Shown: positions 63,391 to 64,000 of the stretch, one piece after another | How the letters are laid out: each line of letters starts with the position of its first letter | Numbering within the stretch: position 1 is the first letter of the stretch | Source of the DNA: an uncultured Alphaproteobacteria bacterium | Lineage (GTDB): Bacteria; Pseudomonadota; Alphaproteobacteria; RF32; CAG-239 | Direction of reading: 5' to 3' | NCBI GenBank assembly: GCA_944390275.1 | Contig: CALXPL010000003.1 | Coordinates: 82,373-146,372, forward strand | Length of the DNA: 64,000 bases | Notes under the pieces: model-generated | The model's database searches: none | What the model was told of the DNA's origin: nothing | What the model saw: the letters and a program-made list of their open reading frames with translations, nothing else | Made by a program: the position numbers and the translations under genes

Positions 63391-63807
63391 ATGAATAATT
63401 CGGAACTGGACATTTCAAACTTGGCAAAGTGTATTGATAGCCTTAAGACTTGCACGGCAGATTATAAGGCAGCACCAAGCGAGGTGATGAAAGGCTATAT
63501 TGCGGATGCTTGTGTTAAGCGGTTTGAGTTTACGGTTGAGACAGCTTGGAAGACGATGAAAAAATATCTTAAGCTGGAATATGGCAAAAAAGATGATGAA
63601 TTGACCATGAACAACATCTTTCGGCTTATGGAAGGATTAGGTTTTGTTCGCTCTTGGGAAAAGTGGCGTTTTTATTATGATAAACGCAATGACACCAGTC
63701 ATGAATATAACCAAGAAAAAGCCGCCAAACTTTTGCCGATTGTTGATGAATTTGTGGCAGATTGTGAATTTTTATATGAAAAGCTGAAAAAAGCACTAGG
63801 GGAATAG
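63391..63807 (+). CDS. HEPN-like / HI0074-family nucleotidyltransferase-associated protein
   Basis: 138 residues, all-helical: FEFTVETAWKTMKKYLKLEY, NIFRLMEGLGFV, RFYYDKRNDTSHEYNQEKA. This RNxxxH-type stretch (KRNDTSHEY) is that of HI0074 proteins, formerly called nucleotidyltransferase substrate-binding subunits and now seen as HEPN toxins of MNT/HEPN pairs. Next gene is the matching nucleotidyltransferase, adjoining without a gap. Confidence 0.85.
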   Translation: MNNSELDISNLAKCIDSLKTCTADYKAAPSEVMKGYIADACVKRFEFTVETAWKTMKKYLKLEYGKKDDELTMNNIFRLMEGLGFVRSWEKWRFYYDKRNDTSHEYNQEKAAKLLPIVDEFVADCEFLYEKLKKALGE

Positions 63808-64000
63808 ATGATAGCCGGCATAACTGAAAAAGAACAAAAAATAATTGAGCGTATCTTGGATAAATATCGCAAGGATTATGCCTTTTTTTATTATGGCTCG
63901 CGCGTTAAGGGCACTTATGAAAAAACTTCTGATTTGGATGTTTTAATCAAAGGCAAGGCTGAAATGCCTTTGGCCGTTTTGCAAGAAATAAAAGAAGAAT
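63808..64000 (+). CDS. MNT-type minimal nucleotidyltransferase (partial, cut by window end)
   Basis: 64 codons visible. It has GSRVKGTYEKTSDLDV (30-45), the nucleotidyltransferase GS...DxD signature, with Asp42 and Asp44 as metal ligands. Directly after the HEPN-like gene (stop TAG, then GATG). In MNT/HEPN systems it silences the toxin by AMP transfer; family knowledge, not shown here. Confidence 0.88.
   Translation, partial: MIAGITEKEQKIIERILDKYRKDYAFFYYGSRVKGTYEKTSDLDVLIKGKAEMPLAVLQEIKEE

Overview
The window looks like chromosomal DNA of an AT-rich, diderm, flagellated proteobacterium, most likely an uncultured host- or gut-associated alphaproteobacterium. This is inferred from family content and gene order: an F1-only ATP synthase cluster (atpHAGDC) whose AtpD has a long Lys/Ala tail, a pyrH-frr-uppS-cdsA-rseP-bamA-lpxD-fabZ run, LPS genes, an RND pump, FlgE, and Cys-rich secreted proteins of a kind I associate with gut bacteria. 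No rRNA is present, so the taxonomy is inference only.

Layout. 1-4.4 kb (minus strand): cell-wall/division genes mraY-ftsW-murG-murB plus the first codons of another gene. 4.5-5.75 kb: two unknown genes and a cold-shock protein. 5.8-10 kb (minus): topA-dprA-plsY. 10.2-18.07 kb (plus): the pyrH to fabZ run. 18.2-21.4 kb: an accessory pocket with a membrane lipoprotein, a prohibitin-like protein and a membrane-anchored HExxH protein. 21.5-30.6 kb (minus): an RND pump with its TetR repressor, nagZ, an M50 peptidase, a SPOR protein and dgt. 30.66-35 kb (plus): xth-rnr-S41 protease, then rpmG. 35.2-41.1 kb: six tandem paralogues of the 18.2 kb lipoprotein. 41.2-50.8 kb: an unknown gene, xerC-like recombinase, an unknown gene, priA and the F1 ATPase genes. 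51-55.8 kb: four Cys-rich secreted proteins. 56-59.8 kb: accB-accC, a half-size EamA transporter and flgE. 59.9 kb: tRNA-Phe(GAA). 60-64 kb: a defence-type island with hsdM, a TIR-domain protein and a HEPN/MNT pair cut by the window end.

The most unusual content is the seven-member lipoprotein family. Each gene is a self-contained unit: a TTGACA-16-TATATT-type promoter, an A/T leader with an 11-base TTATTATTAAT core about 14 nt after the -10 box, a lipoprotein with two related small beta-type domains around a pair of membrane segments, usually a C-terminal GGHGSFVKE-like tag, and its own hairpin terminator. The same promoter-leader module precedes several neighbouring unknown genes, which suggests a common regulon or a shared foreign origin. 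The leaders lack a clear Shine-Dalgarno sequence, unlike the housekeeping genes. The second highlight is the TIR-domain gene overlapping hsdM by 13 bp, followed by a nucleotidyltransferase/HEPN pair.
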